A stretch of 64,000 nucleotides of DNA from Arthrobacter sp. CAN_C5 (GTDB lineage Bacteria; Actinomycetota; Actinomycetes; Actinomycetales; Micrococcaceae), in contig NZ_JAGGMZ010000001.1 of assembly GCF_017875735.1 (NCBI RefSeq), positions 1,674,001 through 1,738,000 of the forward strand, written 5' to 3'. Every line of letters begins with the position of its first letter. The stretch's first letter is position 1. The position numbers and the translations under genes were made by a program. Under the pieces are notes generated by a model, which was given only the letters and a program-made list of their open reading frames with translations, had not been told where the DNA came from and did not search any database. Below, in pieces: positions 51,449-62,393 of the stretch.

Positions 51449-52363
51449 GTGACCCCGACGGCGCACTCCGCCGCCGGACCAGCCAGCCTTGGGCACAGCC
51501 TGCGGGCGGCAGTGATCGGGTCACCGATCGGTCATTCCAAGTCACCAGCCCTGCACCGGGCTGCCTATCACCTGCTGGGCTTTGACTGCAGCTACGAGGC
51601 GATCGACGTGTCGCCGGAGGACCTCCCGGCCTTCGTCGAGAGCGTCCGCGCCGCCGGGAACTGGCGGGGACTATCGGTCACCATGCCCCACAAAACGGCG
51701 ATGGTGCACCTGGTGGATTCCGTCACGTCTCTGGCGGGGGTGTTGGGCGTCTTGAACACGGTGACTGTTGATACCGGAGGGCCCCGGCCGGTCTTGACCG
51801 GCCACAACACGGACGTCGCCGGGATTATTGGTGCCCTCCGTCACGGCGGGGTGCTCGAAGCTCCCCGCTCCGCGGTGATCCTCGGCGGCGGCGGCACTGC
51901 GGCGGCGTCGCTGGCGGCCCTGCAGCAGCTCGGGGCCACCGGGGTCACCGTGTTCGTCAGGTCACCCGGGCTCGCCGCCCCGCTGCGCACGCTCGGCGAC
52001 TCCCTGGGCGTTCCCGTGCAGCTGCGCGAATGGGACGGGGCGGCCACAGGACTCCTCGAGGCCGACGTCGTCATCTCCACCCTGCCCCCGGGGGGCGCCG
52101 ACGCGCTGGCCAGCCAGCTGGGCAACTTGCGGGCACCGCGGGTGCACCCCACCCGGCCGGTCCTCCTGGACGTCGCCTACGACCCCTGGCCGAGCCCCCT
52201 CGCCGCGGCCTGGGAGGCGCGCGGCGGAACGATCGTGCCGGGACTGGAGATGCTCATCTACCAGGCCGTGGAGCAGGTCAGACTCTTCACTGGATCCAGA
52301 TTTCCTGATCCAGCACGGGTCTTAAAAGCCATGTGTGACGCGGTCGGAGCGCCCGCTCGCTGA
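51449..52363 (+). CDS. aroE: shikimate dehydrogenase
   Basis: 304 residues, GTG start abutting the mltG stop. It reduces 3-dehydroshikimate with NADPH. Substrate-binding '[14 protein letters not shown]' is followed by the catalytic Lys K82 in 'VTMPHKTA' and Asp D122 in 'GHNTDVAG'. The NADP-binding GGGGTAAA motif ('[16 protein letters not shown]') and '[12 protein letters not shown]' complete the domain set. It heads the aroE-aroC-aroK-aroB cluster for aromatic amino-acid precursors. Confidence 0.94.
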   Translation: MTPTAHSAAGPASLGHSLRAAVIGSPIGHSKSPALHRAAYHLLGFDCSYEAIDVSPEDLPAFVESVRAAGNWRGLSVTMPHKTAMVHLVDSVTSLAGVLGVLNTVTVDTGGPRPVLTGHNTDVAGIIGALRHGGVLEAPRSAVILGGGGTAAASLAALQQLGATGVTVFVRSPGLAAPLRTLGDSLGVPVQLREWDGAATGLLEADVVISTLPPGGADALASQLGNLRAPRVHPTRPVLLDVAYDPWPSPLAAAWEARGGTIVPGLEMLIYQAVEQVRLFTGSRFPDPARVLKAMCDAVGAPAR

Positions 52364-52395
52364 AACAGCCGCGTCACCGTGGCAGGATTGGAAGC

Positions 52396-53595
52396 ATGTT
52401 GCGTTGGTTAACTGCCGGAGAATCCCACGGACCGGCACTGGTGGGAATTATTGAGGGAATGCCTGCAGGCGTGGAGATCACGAGCAGCGACATTCAAGCT
52501 GCGTTGGCGCGCAGGCGGCTCGGCTACGGCCGCGGCGCCCGGATGAAGTTCGAACAGGACCAGGTGAGCATCATCGGCGGTGTCCGTCATGGGCTGACCC
52601 AGGGCGGGCCGGTGGCCATTCAGGTCGGTAATACCGAATGGCCCAAGTGGGACCGGATCATGTCCGCCGACCCAGTGGACGCAGGCGAACTTGCCGAGCT
52701 GGCCCGAAACGCGCCGCTCACCCGCCCCCGCCCAGGCCACGCCGACTTTACCGGCATGCAAAAATACGGGTTCGACGAGGCACGGCCGGTGCTCGAACGG
52801 GCCAGCGCCCGGGAGACAGCGGCTCGGGTCGCGCTCGGCGAGGTGGCCTCGCGCTTCCTGTCAGCATTGGGAATCAGCCTGGTCAGCCACACCGTGGCGA
52901 TCGCCTCGGTCGCCGTCCCCGAAGGGTCGAGGCTGCCCATTCCCTCCGACGTGATCGCCCTGGATCAGGATCCGCTGCGGTGCTTTGACCATGAGACGTC
53001 CCTGGCCATGGTGTCCGAGGTGGATGCCGCCCACAAGGAAGGCGAAACCTTGGGCGGGGTCGTCGAGGTGGTCGTGTATGGTCTGCCCCCGGGACTCGGC
53101 AGCTACGTCCACTGGGACCGGCGGCTCGACTCCCGGCTGGCGGCCGCACTGATGGGCATTCAGGCGATCAAGGGCGTTGAGGTCGGCGACGGATTCCTCA
53201 CCGCGTCCCGACGCGGCTCACGCGCCCACGACGAAATTGTCCGCGGAGACTCCGGCATGATCGAACGCGCCAGCAACCGCGCCGGCGGCATCGAGGGCGG
53301 CATGAGCATCGGTGACACCCTGCGGGTCAGGGCAGCCATGAAACCCATCGCCACCGTGCCACGCGCGCTGCGGACCATTGACGTCAGCACCGGTGATGCC
53401 GCCCGCGCGCACCACCAGCGGTCAGACGTCTGCGCCGTGCCCGCCGCCGGCGTCGTCGCCGAAGCCATGGTGGCCCTGGTAATCGCCGAGGCCGTGACCG
53501 AGAAATTTGGCGGGGACTCGGTCGGGGAGACCGCCCGCAACCTCCAGTCGTACTTGGCGGCCATCCCCACCGCACTGAACTCGGCCGGGAACTAA
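52396..53595 (+). CDS. aroC: chorismate synthase
   Basis: 399 residues. It converts EPSP to chorismate with reduced FMN. The signatures are '[18 protein letters not shown]', '[18 protein letters not shown]', '[20 protein letters not shown]', '[15 protein letters not shown]' and '[21 protein letters not shown]'. Length and the Gly-rich tail fit actinobacterial enzymes. The stop TAA shares its last base with the aroK ATG, so the two are translationally coupled. Confidence 0.96.
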   Translation: MLRWLTAGESHGPALVGIIEGMPAGVEITSSDIQAALARRRLGYGRGARMKFEQDQVSIIGGVRHGLTQGGPVAIQVGNTEWPKWDRIMSADPVDAGELAELARNAPLTRPRPGHADFTGMQKYGFDEARPVLERASARETAARVALGEVASRFLSALGISLVSHTVAIASVAVPEGSRLPIPSDVIALDQDPLRCFDHETSLAMVSEVDAAHKEGETLGGVVEVVVYGLPPGLGSYVHWDRRLDSRLAAALMGIQAIKGVEVGDGFLTASRRGSRAHDEIVRGDSGMIERASNRAGGIEGGMSIGDTLRVRAAMKPIATVPRALRTIDVSTGDAARAHHQRSDVCAVPAAGVVAEAMVALVIAEAVTEKFGGDSVGETARNLQSYLAAIPTALNSAGN

Positions 53596-54188
53596 TGGAC
53601 TCAGCAGTCCGGGGGGCGGTGGCCTTCATCGGGCTGATGGCGACCGGGAAGTCAGTGGTGGGTGCCCAGCTGGCATCCCGCCTAGGCTGGACGTTCATCG
53701 ACACCGACCAGCTGATCGTCGCCCGCCACGGGCGGATCAGCAGGATCTTCAGCCAGCAGGGTGAGCAGGCCTTCCGGCGCCTCGAGGCCGAGGTGGTCGC
53801 CGAGGTCCTCACCGGGGCCTCCGCCGAAACGGTGGTCTCCCTCGGAGGTGGCGCGGTCCTCGACGGGGGCACCCGGGCGCTGCTCGCCGGCTCCCGGGTG
53901 GTCTTCCTCGACGCGGACCTGGCCACCGTACGCCGCCGGATCACCCGGGACAGGAGTCGGCCCCTCCTTGCCGGTGACCCGGTCGAGGCGTGGACCCGGA
54001 TGGACCGTGAGCGTCGACCGCTGTATGAACGCCTTGCCAACATCGTGCTGGACACCCGCGGCCGCAGCATTGACCAGCTTGTCACCGAGCTCAGCACACA
54101 ACTTCAGCTTCCACCCGACCGGCGTCACCACCACAAGCAGCAACACGACAAGCTTTCAAACAATGAGGGGGACAGTCATGGCGAATGA
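53595..54188 (+). CDS. aroK: shikimate kinase
   Basis: 197 residues. It phosphorylates shikimate at the 3-OH. The P-loop '[13 protein letters not shown]' has K19 and S20; 'FIDTDQLI' carries the shikimate-binding Asp, and '[11 protein letters not shown]' and 'RPLLAG' (lid Arg) follow. The last 25 residues are His/Gln-rich and extend past the usual end, overlapping aroB by 11 bases. Confidence 0.95.
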   Translation: MDSAVRGAVAFIGLMATGKSVVGAQLASRLGWTFIDTDQLIVARHGRISRIFSQQGEQAFRRLEAEVVAEVLTGASAETVVSLGGGAVLDGGTRALLAGSRVVFLDADLATVRRRITRDRSRPLLAGDPVEAWTRMDRERRPLYERLANIVLDTRGRSIDQLVTELSTQLQLPPDRRHHHKQQHDKLSNNEGDSHGE

Positions 54189-55269
54189 GCCGACCGTCAT
54201 CAAGGTCACCGGGACCACCACCGCCGAGAACTACGACGTAGTGATCGGGCACGGACTGCTGGAGCGGCTTCCAGCAGTACTGGGAGAGCGGGTCCGCCGG
54301 GTTCTGGTTATCCATCCCCGGGCGTTGCGCAGCACCGGCGACACGGTGCGCGCGGAACTCGCGGATGCCGGGTTCACCGCCGTGACGGCCGAGATCCCCG
54401 ACGCTGAAGAAGGCAAGCACATCCAGGTGGCGGCCTTCTGCTGGCAGGTGCTCGGCCAGAACGACTTCACCCGCTCCGACGCGGTGGTGGCTGTCGGCGG
54501 CGGCGCGGTCACGGATCTCGCCGGGTTTGTTGCCGCTACCTGGCTGCGCGGCGTCAAGGTGGTCCACCTGCCAACCAGCCTCCTCGGCATGGTTGACGCC
54601 GCCGTGGGCGGCAAGACCGGGATCAACACGGCCGAGGGCAAGAACCTCGTGGGGGCCTTCCACCCGCCGGCCGCGGTCCTGGCGGATCTCGACACCCTGC
54701 AGACCCTGCCGCGCAACGAACTCCTCACCGGGATGGCCGAGGTGGTGAAGTGCGGTTTCATCGCCGACCCGCGGATTCTCGAGCTGATCGAAGCCGACCC
54801 GGCGGCGGTGTCCGACGGCGGATCCGCAACGGTCCGGGAACTCATCGAACGGTCGGTCGCGGTCAAAGCCGACTTCGTCTCTGGCGACCTCAAGGACCAC
54901 GGCCGTCGCGAATACCTCAACTACGGGCACACGCTCGGGCACTCCATCGAATTGGCCGAACGGTATTCCTGGCGGCACGGTGCGGCCGTCTCGGTGGGTC
55001 TGGTGTTCGCGGCTGAACTCTCCCGCATGGTCGGTCGGCTCGGCGACGAGGCAGCTGATCGTCACCGCAGCGTCCTTGAGTCACTGGAGCTTCCGGTCAC
55101 CTACCGCAAGGACCGGTGGGCGGCGCTGCTCGACGGTATGCGTCGGGACAAGAAGTCTCGCGGGGACCTCCTGCGCTTCGTCGTCCTCGACGACGTCGCC
55201 CGGCCCAGCATGCTGGAGGTGCCGGACACGTCGCTCCTGTTCGCCGCGTACCAGGAGATTGCTTCCTAA
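54178..55269 (+). CDS. aroB: 3-dehydroquinate synthase
   Basis: 363 residues from ATG 54178 (GAGGGG upstream), overlapping the end of aroK. It cyclises DAHP to 3-dehydroquinate with NAD and a metal ion. Visible parts are '[20 protein letters not shown]' (NAD loop), '[19 protein letters not shown]', the zinc ligands Glu in 'GMAEVVKCG', His in '[10 protein letters not shown]' and His in 'RHGAAVSVG', and 'RDKKSRG' for substrate phosphate binding. Confidence 0.95.
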   Translation: MANEPTVIKVTGTTTAENYDVVIGHGLLERLPAVLGERVRRVLVIHPRALRSTGDTVRAELADAGFTAVTAEIPDAEEGKHIQVAAFCWQVLGQNDFTRSDAVVAVGGGAVTDLAGFVAATWLRGVKVVHLPTSLLGMVDAAVGGKTGINTAEGKNLVGAFHPPAAVLADLDTLQTLPRNELLTGMAEVVKCGFIADPRILELIEADPAAVSDGGSATVRELIERSVAVKADFVSGDLKDHGRREYLNYGHTLGHSIELAERYSWRHGAAVSVGLVFAAELSRMVGRLGDEAADRHRSVLESLELPVTYRKDRWAALLDGMRRDKKSRGDLLRFVVLDDVARPSMLEVPDTSLLFAAYQEIAS

Positions 55270-55405
55270 CCACCCGTTGCAGGGCCCGCCGCAGCCGTGG
55301 GCCGTCCCACAAGGTAGAATAGGCTCTGGACTTTTCCCACCCCACTGCATGTGGCCCCGGATACTTACTGCCCGGGGAACGATGTGTTCGAACGAAAGAG
55401 ACTCT

Positions 55406-55969
55406 GTGGCTACCACAAACGACATCAAAAACGGCACGGTGCTGAAGCTTGAAGGCAACCTGTGGAACGTTCTCGAGTTCCAGCACGTCAAGCCCGGCAA
55501 GGGTGGCGCCTTCGTCCGCACGAAGCTGCGCAACATCCTGTCCGGCAAGGTGGTCGACAAGACCTTTAACGCCGGCCTGAAGATCGAGACCGCCACGGTG
55601 GACCGCCGGGACTACCAGTACCTGTACAAGGACGGCGAAGACTTCGTGTTCATGGACACGTCGGACTACGATCAGCTCACCGTGCCCGGCAAGACCGTCG
55701 GCCAGGCCGAAAACTTCATGCTCGAGAGCCTCATGGTCACCATCGCCATGCATGAAGGATCAGCCCTCTACGTCGAACTGCCACCCTCAGTGGTCCTCGA
55801 GGTCACCTACACGGAGCCGGGCCTGCAGGGCGACCGCTCCACCGGCGGCACCAAGCCAGCGACGGTCGAAACCGGCTACGACATCCAGGTTCCCCTGTTC
55901 CTGGAGACCGGCACCAAGGTCAAGGTCGACACCCGCACCGGCGATTACCTGGGACGCGTCAACGAGTGA
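55406..55969 (+). CDS. efp: elongation factor P
   Basis: 187 residues from GTG 55406. EF-P binds ribosomes stalled at polyproline stretches and restores peptide-bond formation. The N-terminal KOW-like domain exposes an unmodified-type Lys (K32) in the loop '[10 protein letters not shown]'. Two OB domains follow, ending in '[20 protein letters not shown]'. It lies 136 bases after aroB with AAAGAG as a weak Shine-Dalgarno, and its stop overlaps the nusB GTG. Confidence 0.96.
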   Translation: MATTNDIKNGTVLKLEGNLWNVLEFQHVKPGKGGAFVRTKLRNILSGKVVDKTFNAGLKIETATVDRRDYQYLYKDGEDFVFMDTSDYDQLTVPGKTVGQAENFMLESLMVTIAMHEGSALYVELPPSVVLEVTYTEPGLQGDRSTGGTKPATVETGYDIQVPLFLETGTKVKVDTRTGDYLGRVNE

Positions 55970-56376
55970 GTGCCCGCAGTAAAGCCCGCCGCAGGGCACT
56001 GGACATCCTTTTCGAAGCGGAACAGCGTGCCGTTTCACCCCTCGAGGCGCTCAAGGCCCGACGGGAAAAGACCGACACCATCGTCGCTCCCTACTCGGTG
56101 GATATCATCGAGGGTGTCATGACCCAGGGCGAGCAGATCGATGAATTTCTCGGCACCTACTCGCAGGGCTGGACCCTCGACCGGATGCCAGCCGTGGATC
56201 GGATGATCCTCCGCATTGGCGCCTGGGAACTGCTCTACAACTCGGACGTGCCCGACGGCGTCGCAGTCAGCGAGGCCGTGGAACTGGCGAAAATGCTCTC
56301 CACCGATGAGTCGCCCGCCTTTATCAACGGCCTCCTTGGTCGTCTTCAGCAGTTGAAGCCGACACTGCTCGCCTAG
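55966..56376 (+). CDS. nusB: transcription antitermination factor NusB
   Basis: 136 residues, GTG start overlapping efp. NusB binds boxA RNA with S10 (NusE) for antitermination of rRNA transcription. The all-helical fold is recognised by '[14 protein letters not shown]', '[20 protein letters not shown]' and '[20 protein letters not shown]'. It ends 3 bases before the convergent PrsW gene, so the two termini nearly touch. Confidence 0.95.
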   Translation: MSARSKARRRALDILFEAEQRAVSPLEALKARREKTDTIVAPYSVDIIEGVMTQGEQIDEFLGTYSQGWTLDRMPAVDRMILRIGAWELLYNSDVPDGVAVSEAVELAKMLSTDESPAFINGLLGRLQQLKPTLLA

Positions 56377-56379
56377 CAC

Positions 56380-57552
56380 TCAGGCGTTGGTGTGCCGGTG
56401 GGCCGCAGTAAACAGCTCGTTCCGTAATCGGGTGACATCCGCTAGCAATAGCTGTTCCCGGGCGATGTTCAGGTGCCGGTCGTGGCCCGCGACGATGCGC
56501 TGGCGGGTGAACGCCAGCCGGGTGGCCGAGCGGATGAACGCCTTCATGGTCTGCTGGCGGCCAAACCGCCGCGCCCAGCCGAGGGCCTGCGAACGACCCC
56601 CGGGGGTAGCCAGCATGTGCACCTCCTGGGCGGTGAACCAGCCTGCCGCCGCATACCCACCGAGCCGATCCTCGGTCAGACGTCGTTCGGCACGCCGGAG
56701 GGCCACGATACTGGCCAGGGCGGCGAGGAATAGGGGGAACTGGATCAGGAAATAGAACTCAAAGAAATCGGTGAACAGCACCAGCAGGCCACCGTTCCAC
56801 AACATGTGCCCAGCGATGGCGGGAACCAGACCGACCAGGAACGCGGGGAAGATGTAGCGCCGGCCGCTGCGGGCCACCGCCAAACCCACCACGGTGCCAA
56901 GGGCGGCGGTGAACATCACGTGGGCGAACGGGGAGAACAGGCCCCGGATCACGAACACCGAGACCAGGCCGCCCAGCCCGCCGCCGTCCAACGCGGCCGC
57001 GCCAAAGTACAGAATGTTCTCGCTGAAGGCGAAGCCTGCCCCCACCATTCCTGCGTACACAATCCCGTCGACGGGTCCGTCGAAGTGGCTGCGCCTGGAG
57101 AACACCAGTACCAGCACGCCCAGCCCCTTGGCGATCTCCTCCACCAGCGGTGCCTGCAGTACCGGGCCAATCACATCCGATGGCGTAGCAGCCAGCGCCA
57201 CGGACAGCAGTTCGGTCACATAACTGCCCAACACCAGGGCCGCCACCACCGAGATTCCGGCCCCCCACAGGAACGCAAACCAGAGCGCACCCCGCGGTTC
57301 GGGATCCCACCGGTCGATCCACATCAGACCCGCCACGCAGATGGACAGCGGGATCAGCGCAAGGATCCCGCACAGAATCAGTGCGACGCCGCCAAGGGTG
57401 GTACTCAGGAACCAGGCGAGGAGCACCAGGACCAGGGCGGCCACCGCCACCAGCAGGACATTCACGACGCCGGGGCCCCGACGCACCCCCTGCTTCCAGA
57501 CCGGGCGTAGAGGCTGTGGGGATTCCCAGTGCGGTGGGGCGGTGATGTTCAT
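56380..57552 (-). CDS. PrsW-family intramembrane metalloprotease
   Basis: 390 residues from ATG 57552; a GTG six bases upstream is also possible. About eight transmembrane segments are visible. The family motifs are the EExxK in '[16 protein letters not shown]', '[20 protein letters not shown]' (ENxxY-like), '[17 protein letters not shown]' and '[12 protein letters not shown]' with conserved His. PrsW in Bacillus cleaves an anti-sigma factor; substrates here are unknown and no sigma/anti-sigma pair is nearby. A cytoplasmic C-terminal tail of about 100 residues is rich in Arg and Gln. Confidence 0.88.
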   Translation of the reverse strand: MNITAPPHWESPQPLRPVWKQGVRRGPGVVNVLLVAVAALVLVLLAWFLSTTLGGVALILCGILALIPLSICVAGLMWIDRWDPEPRGALWFAFLWGAGISVVAALVLGSYVTELLSVALAATPSDVIGPVLQAPLVEEIAKGLGVLVLVFSRRSHFDGPVDGIVYAGMVGAGFAFSENILYFGAAALDGGGLGGLVSVFVIRGLFSPFAHVMFTAALGTVVGLAVARSGRRYIFPAFLVGLVPAIAGHMLWNGGLLVLFTDFFEFYFLIQFPLFLAALASIVALRRAERRLTEDRLGGYAAAGWFTAQEVHMLATPGGRSQALGWARRFGRQQTMKAFIRSATRLAFTRQRIVAGHDRHLNIAREQLLLADVTRLRNELFTAAHRHTNA

Positions 57553-57654
57553 CCTCACACAATAGATCGTCGCGGCAGGGCGTCATATAAAGGAGCGACA
57601 GCTCAGAACGCGGCATGTGCTGTGATAGTTTTGACAGCGCAACCAACCTTTAAA

Positions 57655-57681
57655 TTCCGTCCTGTGAGGCGGGGAAGGAGG
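57655..57681 (+). promoter_or_regulatory. PyrR-binding hairpin overlapping the pyrR ribosome-binding site
   Basis: TTCC-GT-CC-TGTGA-GG-CG-GGGAA at 57655-57676 forms a small hairpin whose GTCC(N)GTGAGGC core matches PyrR-binding loops. Its 3' arm GGAA runs into the AAGGAGG Shine-Dalgarno (57675-57681). Binding of PyrR with UMP would hold the site closed, a translational attenuation mode as proposed for mycobacteria. TTGACA at 57631-57636 may be the -35 box. Confidence 0.72.
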
Positions 57682-57690
57682 AAGCGTCCA

Positions 57691-58296
57691 ATGAACATGC
57701 CTGCACCTCAGTCTGAGAATGTGCTCTCGCGTGTCGTTCTCGCCGAAGCCGATATTGACCGTGCGCTCACCCGCATTGCCCACGAGATCCTCGAGGCCAA
57801 CAAGGGGACCGCCGATCTGGTGCTGCTGGGTATCCCACGCCGCGGCTACCCCCTCGCCCAACGGCTGGCCCGCAAGATCGCGGCCGCCGAAAACCAGGCC
57901 ACCGGATCCTCGCTCGACCCCGCCGCCATGGTCGGACAACTCGACGTGACCATGTTCCGGGACGACCTCCGCCACCACCCCACCCGCTCGCCGCTGCGGA
58001 CCCAGCTGCCGCCGTCGGGCATTGACAACAAAGTGGTGGTGCTCGTCGACGACGTCCTGTACTCCGGGCGGACCATCCGTGCCGCCCTCGACGCCCTCGT
58101 GGACCTGGGGCGACCGCGGGCCGTCCGGCTGGCAGTCCTGGTGGACCGCGGGCACCGGGAACTCCCCATCCGGGCCGACCACGTGGGAAAGAACCTTCCC
58201 ACCTCCTCCGTGGAGAAGGTACGCGTCCACCTCGCCGAAATCGACGCCGTGGACGGCCAGCCGATCAACGAGGTTGTCATCGAGGGCCCCGCATGA
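57691..58296 (+). CDS. pyrR: bifunctional pyr operon regulator / uracil phosphoribosyltransferase
   Basis: 201 residues from ATG 57691. The PRPP-binding motif is '[18 protein letters not shown]' near residue 115, and '[20 protein letters not shown]' and '[18 protein letters not shown]' are PyrR-specific. It binds pyr mRNA in a UMP-dependent way and represses the operon. It heads pyrR-pyrB-pyrC-PH-carA-carB, with 4-base overlap to pyrB. Its own leader carries a PyrR-type hairpin, consistent with autoregulation. Confidence 0.96.
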   Translation: MNMPAPQSENVLSRVVLAEADIDRALTRIAHEILEANKGTADLVLLGIPRRGYPLAQRLARKIAAAENQATGSSLDPAAMVGQLDVTMFRDDLRHHPTRSPLRTQLPPSGIDNKVVVLVDDVLYSGRTIRAALDALVDLGRPRAVRLAVLVDRGHRELPIRADHVGKNLPTSSVEKVRVHLAEIDAVDGQPINEVVIEGPA

Positions 58297-59306
58297 GGCA
58301 CCTGCTGTCCACCCGCGACCTGTCCCGGTGGGACGCCATCCGGATCCTCGACGTGGCTGAGGAAATGGCGGCAGTGGGGGAGCGGGAGATAAAAAAACTT
58401 CCCACCCTCCGCGGTCGCACCGTGGTGAACCTGTTCTTCGAGGACTCCACCCGGACCCGGATCTCCTTCGAAGCGGCAGCCAAGCGCCTGTCCGCCGACG
58501 TCATCACCTTCGCAGTGAAGGGGTCGTCCGTGTCCAAGGGCGAGTCGCTGAAGGACACAGCGCAGACCCTTGAAGCGATGAGCGCGGACGCCGTCGTGAT
58601 CAGGCACTGGGCCTCCGGTGCACCCGCCCGGCTGGCGACGTCGGACTGGATCGACGCCGCGGTGATCAACGCGGGGGACGGGATGCACGAACACCCCACC
58701 CAGGCACTGCTGGATGCCTTCACCCTGCGCCGCCACTGGGCGAAGCTCAACGGCGTCCCCTCCCACGGGTCCGACCTCTCGGGGATGGCGGTCACCATCG
58801 TCGGCGACGTGCTGCACTCCCGGGTGGCGCGGTCCAACTTGTGGCTCCTGGTGACGCTTGGCGCGACGGTGACCCTGGTGGCGCCGCCCACCCTCGTCCC
58901 GGTCGGAGCCGAAGACTGGCCCTGCCGGATCACCTACAACCTGGACGAAGCCCTCGCCGCCGGCCCCGACGCGGTCATGATGCTGCGGCTCCAGGCCGAA
59001 CGGATGAACGCCGCCTTTTTCCCCTCCACCCGCGAATACTCCCGCCGCTGGGGGTTCGACGACGCACGGCTGGCGGCCCTCGATACGCACGGGCTCAACC
59101 ACACCGTCATCATGCACCCCGGGCCGATGAACCGTGGTCTGGAAATTTCGGCCGCAGCAGCCGATTCGTCCCGCTCCACCGTGCTGGCGCAGGTGCGCAA
59201 CGGAGTATCGGTCCGGATGGCTGCGCTGTACCTGCTGCTCGCCGGTGAGGACCAGACGGGTCCCGCTCCGGCACTTCCCACCCCCACCCAGGAGAACCAC
59301 CGATGA
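58293..59306 (+). CDS. pyrB: aspartate carbamoyltransferase, catalytic chain
   Basis: 337 residues. It joins carbamoyl phosphate and aspartate in pyrimidine synthesis. The carbamoyl-phosphate motif S52-T-R-T-R56 is in '[13 protein letters not shown]', the 80s loop is '[20 protein letters not shown]', and '[16 protein letters not shown]' and '[12 protein letters not shown]' bind substrate. No pyrI regulatory gene is present, so it is the PyrR-controlled, non-allosteric type. It overlaps both neighbours by 4 bases. Confidence 0.96.
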   Translation: MRHLLSTRDLSRWDAIRILDVAEEMAAVGEREIKKLPTLRGRTVVNLFFEDSTRTRISFEAAAKRLSADVITFAVKGSSVSKGESLKDTAQTLEAMSADAVVIRHWASGAPARLATSDWIDAAVINAGDGMHEHPTQALLDAFTLRRHWAKLNGVPSHGSDLSGMAVTIVGDVLHSRVARSNLWLLVTLGATVTLVAPPTLVPVGAEDWPCRITYNLDEALAAGPDAVMMLRLQAERMNAAFFPSTREYSRRWGFDDARLAALDTHGLNHTVIMHPGPMNRGLEISAAAADSSRSTVLAQVRNGVSVRMAALYLLLAGEDQTGPAPALPTPTQENHR

Positions 59307-60640
59307 ACGCATCAGCCCGCTACCTCATCCGCGGCGCAGCGCTGCTCGGCCGGGAACGCTCCGACCTGCTGATCACTGACGGTGTGATCGCCGGCGTCGG
59401 ACCGGGCCTCTCGGCCGCAGGGGCAACGGTGATCGACGCCGACGGCCTTGTCGCCCTGCCCGGGCTGGTAGACCTGCACACCCACCTCCGCGAACCCGGC
59501 CGGGAGGACGCCGAAACCGTTGAAACCGGCACCCGCGCCGCGGCGAGGGGCGGCTACACTGCGGTCCACGCCATGGCTAACAGCACCCCCGTCGCCGATA
59601 CCGCAGGCGTCGTGGAACAGGTCTACAGCCTGGGCCGCCGGGCCGGTTGGGTGGAGGTCCGCCCGGTTGGTGCCGTCACCGTGGGGCTCGGCGGCACCCA
59701 GCTCGCCGAGCTCGGTGCGATGGCGGACTCGCGCGCCCGCGTCCGGGTGTTTTCCGACGACGGCGTGTGCGTCAACGACCCGGTCCTGATGCGCCGTGCG
59801 CTGGAGTACGTCAAGGCGTTCGACGGCGTGATCGCCCAGCACGCCCAGGAACCCCGGCTCACCGAGGGAGCCCAGATGAATGAGGGGGCCGTCTCGGCCG
59901 TACTCGGCCTGACCGGCTGGCCTGCGGTCGCCGAGGAGAGCATCATTGCCCGGGATGTCCTCCTGGCGCACCATGTGCAGTCCCGCCTCCACGTCTGCCA
60001 CGTCTCAACCGCCGGATCGGTGGAGATCATCCGCTGGGCCAAGGCCCGCGGCATCAGGGTCACCGCCGAGGTCACCCCCCACCATCTGCTCCTCACCGAT
60101 GAGCTGGTGCGCACCTACAACCCGGTCTACAAGGTGAACCCGCCACTACGTACCGGCGAAGACGTGCAGGCCCTCAGGGAGGCCCTGGCCGACGGCACCA
60201 TCGATGTCGTCGGCACCGACCACGCACCCCACCCGTCCGAACACAAGGACTGTGAGTGGGCGCAGGCCGCCATGGGCATGACCGGGCTGGAAACGGCACT
60301 GTCGGTGGTGCAGCACACCATGATCAACACCGGCCTGATGGACTGGGAGGGTTTCGCCCGCGTCACCTCCCACACCCCCGCAGCGATCGGCGGCCTGGAG
60401 CGCCAGGGCCGGCCACTGGCCGAGGGCGAGGCAGCTAACGTCACACTCGTTGATCCGGAGGCACGATGGGTAGTCGATCCGGATAAAATGGCCACGATGG
60501 GCCGCAACAGCCCATTTGCCGGCACGGAGCTACCCGGGGCCGTCCACGCCACGTTTTTCCGGGGCCACCCGACCGTGCTGGACGGCCGCCTGAACACCCC
60601 GCACCCAACAGCAGCTGAGGAATCCACATGGACTGGCTAA
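59303..60640 (+). CDS. pyrC: dihydroorotase
   Basis: 445 residues, class I (long) dihydroorotase. Metal ligands H59 and H61 are in '[12 protein letters not shown]', the carbamylated residue region is near '[13 protein letters not shown]', further His ligands are in 'IAQHAQEP' and '[11 protein letters not shown]', and the catalytic Asp lies in '[13 protein letters not shown]'. It closes carbamoyl-aspartate to dihydroorotate. ATGA overlap with pyrB and 13-base overlap with the following small membrane gene. Confidence 0.95.
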   Translation: MNASARYLIRGAALLGRERSDLLITDGVIAGVGPGLSAAGATVIDADGLVALPGLVDLHTHLREPGREDAETVETGTRAAARGGYTAVHAMANSTPVADTAGVVEQVYSLGRRAGWVEVRPVGAVTVGLGGTQLAELGAMADSRARVRVFSDDGVCVNDPVLMRRALEYVKAFDGVIAQHAQEPRLTEGAQMNEGAVSAVLGLTGWPAVAEESIIARDVLLAHHVQSRLHVCHVSTAGSVEIIRWAKARGIRVTAEVTPHHLLLTDELVRTYNPVYKVNPPLRTGEDVQALREALADGTIDVVGTDHAPHPSEHKDCEWAQAAMGMTGLETALSVVQHTMINTGLMDWEGFARVTSHTPAAIGGLERQGRPLAEGEAANVTLVDPEARWVVDPDKMATMGRNSPFAGTELPGAVHATFFRGHPTVLDGRLNTPHPTAAEESTWTG

Positions 60641-61185
60641 TGCCCGTCGCCCTCTCCACGGGCATCATCGCCGCCGTCATCACCCTCGGGGTACTGGGGT
60701 GGCGCGGCCGCCTGGCCCGGCAGCGGGACGTCCCCGCCCCTCCCGAAGCACCCGAGGTGCTCAGCGACCCGGTGTACGTCGCCAACGGCCAGTACGTGGT
60801 CACGACGACGGCGGGGGACTGGCTTGACCGGATCGCCGTCCACGGCCTGGGCGTGAAATCCAACGCGACCGCCAGCGTCCACGAGGAGGGCATCATGGTG
60901 GTCCGCAGCGGCGCCCGCGACCTGTTCATCAGGCGTGCCGACCTCAGGAGCGTCCGGCTGGACCGCGGGATGGCCGGCAAATTCGTCGAGAAGGACGGCC
61001 TGGTGGTCTTCACCTGGGCACTGAACGGGACACCCGTCGACACCGGCTTCCGCACCCGCCAGGCCCAGGACCGCAACGGGCTGTTGGGCGCCGCCGCGGC
61101 CCTCGCCCCCGCCAGCCCTCAGCCGTCTCCCAACACCCACACACCCCCGGCACAGAGTCAAAACCCCATGAAGGACACACCGTGA
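60628..61185 (+). CDS. membrane-anchored PH-like domain protein
   Basis: 185 residues. One transmembrane helix (about 5-25) is followed by a beta-rich domain ('[20 protein letters not shown]', '[20 protein letters not shown]', '[17 protein letters not shown]') typical of bacterial PH-like proteins, then a Pro/Ser-rich tail. Its place between pyrC and carA with overlaps on both sides is conserved in related actinobacteria, implying a pyrimidine-linked or chance operon role; the function is unknown. Confidence 0.75.
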   Translation: MDWLMPVALSTGIIAAVITLGVLGWRGRLARQRDVPAPPEAPEVLSDPVYVANGQYVVTTTAGDWLDRIAVHGLGVKSNATASVHEEGIMVVRSGARDLFIRRADLRSVRLDRGMAGKFVEKDGLVVFTWALNGTPVDTGFRTRQAQDRNGLLGAAAALAPASPQPSPNTHTPPAQSQNPMKDTP

Positions 61186-62393
61186 CAGAATCCAGCCAGC
61201 CAGCAACCGAGAGCGCTGCAGTACTGATCCTTGAGGACGGCCGCACCTTCCGTGGCCGCAGCTACGGGGCGCAGGGCACTGCGCTGGGCGAAGCGGTTTT
61301 CGCCACCGGCATGACCGGCTACCAGGAAACCATCACCGACCCGTCCTACGCCCGCCAGCTGGTGGTCCAGACGGCCCCCCACATCGGCAACACCGGGGTG
61401 AATAAGGACGACGCCGAGTCCCGCCGCATCTGGGTGGCCGGCTATATCGTGCGCGACGCCGCCCGCCGCCCCTCCAACTGGCGGTCCGAGCAGAGCCTCG
61501 ACGGGCAGCTCCGGGACCAGGGGATTGTCGGCATTCAGGGCGTCGATACCCGCGCCGTGACCCGGCACCTCCGCGAACGCGGTGCGATGAAGGCCGGAAT
61601 CTTCTCCGGCCCGGCAGCATCGGGGTCCGACGCCGAACTGCTGGCGCAGGTCTTCGGCCAGGAGTCGATGACGGGTGCCCGGCTGGCCGAGGAGGTCAGC
61701 GCCGTCGAACGCTATGTGGTGGAGCCGTCCGACAACGGCTGGGAGGGCGAGCCACTGTTCACCGTCGCCGCCCTGGACCTGGGGATCAAGTCGATGACTC
61801 CGAAACACTTCGCGCAGCGCGGGGTCCGCACGGTGGTCCTTCCTGCCACGTCCACCTTCGCGGAGGTGGCGCGGGAGTCACCCGACGGGGTGTTCATGTC
61901 CAACGGGCCGGGCGACCCGGCAACAGCCGACCCCCAGGTCAGCCTGCTGCGGGAGGTGCTCGACGCGCGGATCCCGTTCTTCGGTATCTGCTTCGGCAAC
62001 CAGATCCTGGGCCGTGCCCTCGGCTTCGGCACGTACAAGCTCCGTTACGGCCACCGCGGCATCAACCAGCCCGTCCTGGACCGACGCACCGGCAAGGTGG
62101 AGATCACCTCGCAGAACCACGGGTTCGCCGTCGACGCACCCCTCGACGGTCCCACCCTGGCGCCTGAGGCCCGGTTTGGGAGGGTCGAGGTCAGCCATGT
62201 CAGCCTCAACGACGACGTCGTCGAGGGCCTGGCCTGCCTGGACCTGCCTGCTTTCTCCGTCCAGTACCACCCGGAAGCGGCAGCCGGTCCCCACGATTCG
62301 GCGTACCTGTTCGACCGGTTTATCCAGTTGATGACCGACACCCGGTCCGGTCACCAGCTGAGCAGCGACGCAAACGATAAGGAAGAAAACTAG
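61182..62393 (+). CDS. carA: carbamoyl-phosphate synthase, small subunit
   Basis: 403 residues, GTG start. The class I glutamine amidotransferase supplies ammonia to CarB. The N-terminal CPSase domain begins '[18 protein letters not shown]'. The glutaminase triad is C270 in '[13 protein letters not shown]' with H363 and E365 in 'SVQYHPEA'. It ends directly before the carB start with no gap. Carbamoyl phosphate feeds both pyrimidines and arginine. Confidence 0.96.
   Translation: MTESSQPATESAAVLILEDGRTFRGRSYGAQGTALGEAVFATGMTGYQETITDPSYARQLVVQTAPHIGNTGVNKDDAESRRIWVAGYIVRDAARRPSNWRSEQSLDGQLRDQGIVGIQGVDTRAVTRHLRERGAMKAGIFSGPAASGSDAELLAQVFGQESMTGARLAEEVSAVERYVVEPSDNGWEGEPLFTVAALDLGIKSMTPKHFAQRGVRTVVLPATSTFAEVARESPDGVFMSNGPGDPATADPQVSLLREVLDARIPFFGICFGNQILGRALGFGTYKLRYGHRGINQPVLDRRTGKVEITSQNHGFAVDAPLDGPTLAPEARFGRVEVSHVSLNDDVVEGLACLDLPAFSVQYHPEAAAGPHDSAYLFDRFIQLMTDTRSGHQLSSDANDKEEN

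Noticed and set aside
50099..51496. 465-residue open frame on the minus strand
   Set aside because: Antisense to mltG. Its hydrophobic Val/His stretches simply reflect the repeats of the sense gene.
57846..59312. 488-residue open frame on the minus strand
   Set aside because: Antisense to pyrR and pyrB. Its composition mirrors the third-position GC of those genes and it shows no family motif.
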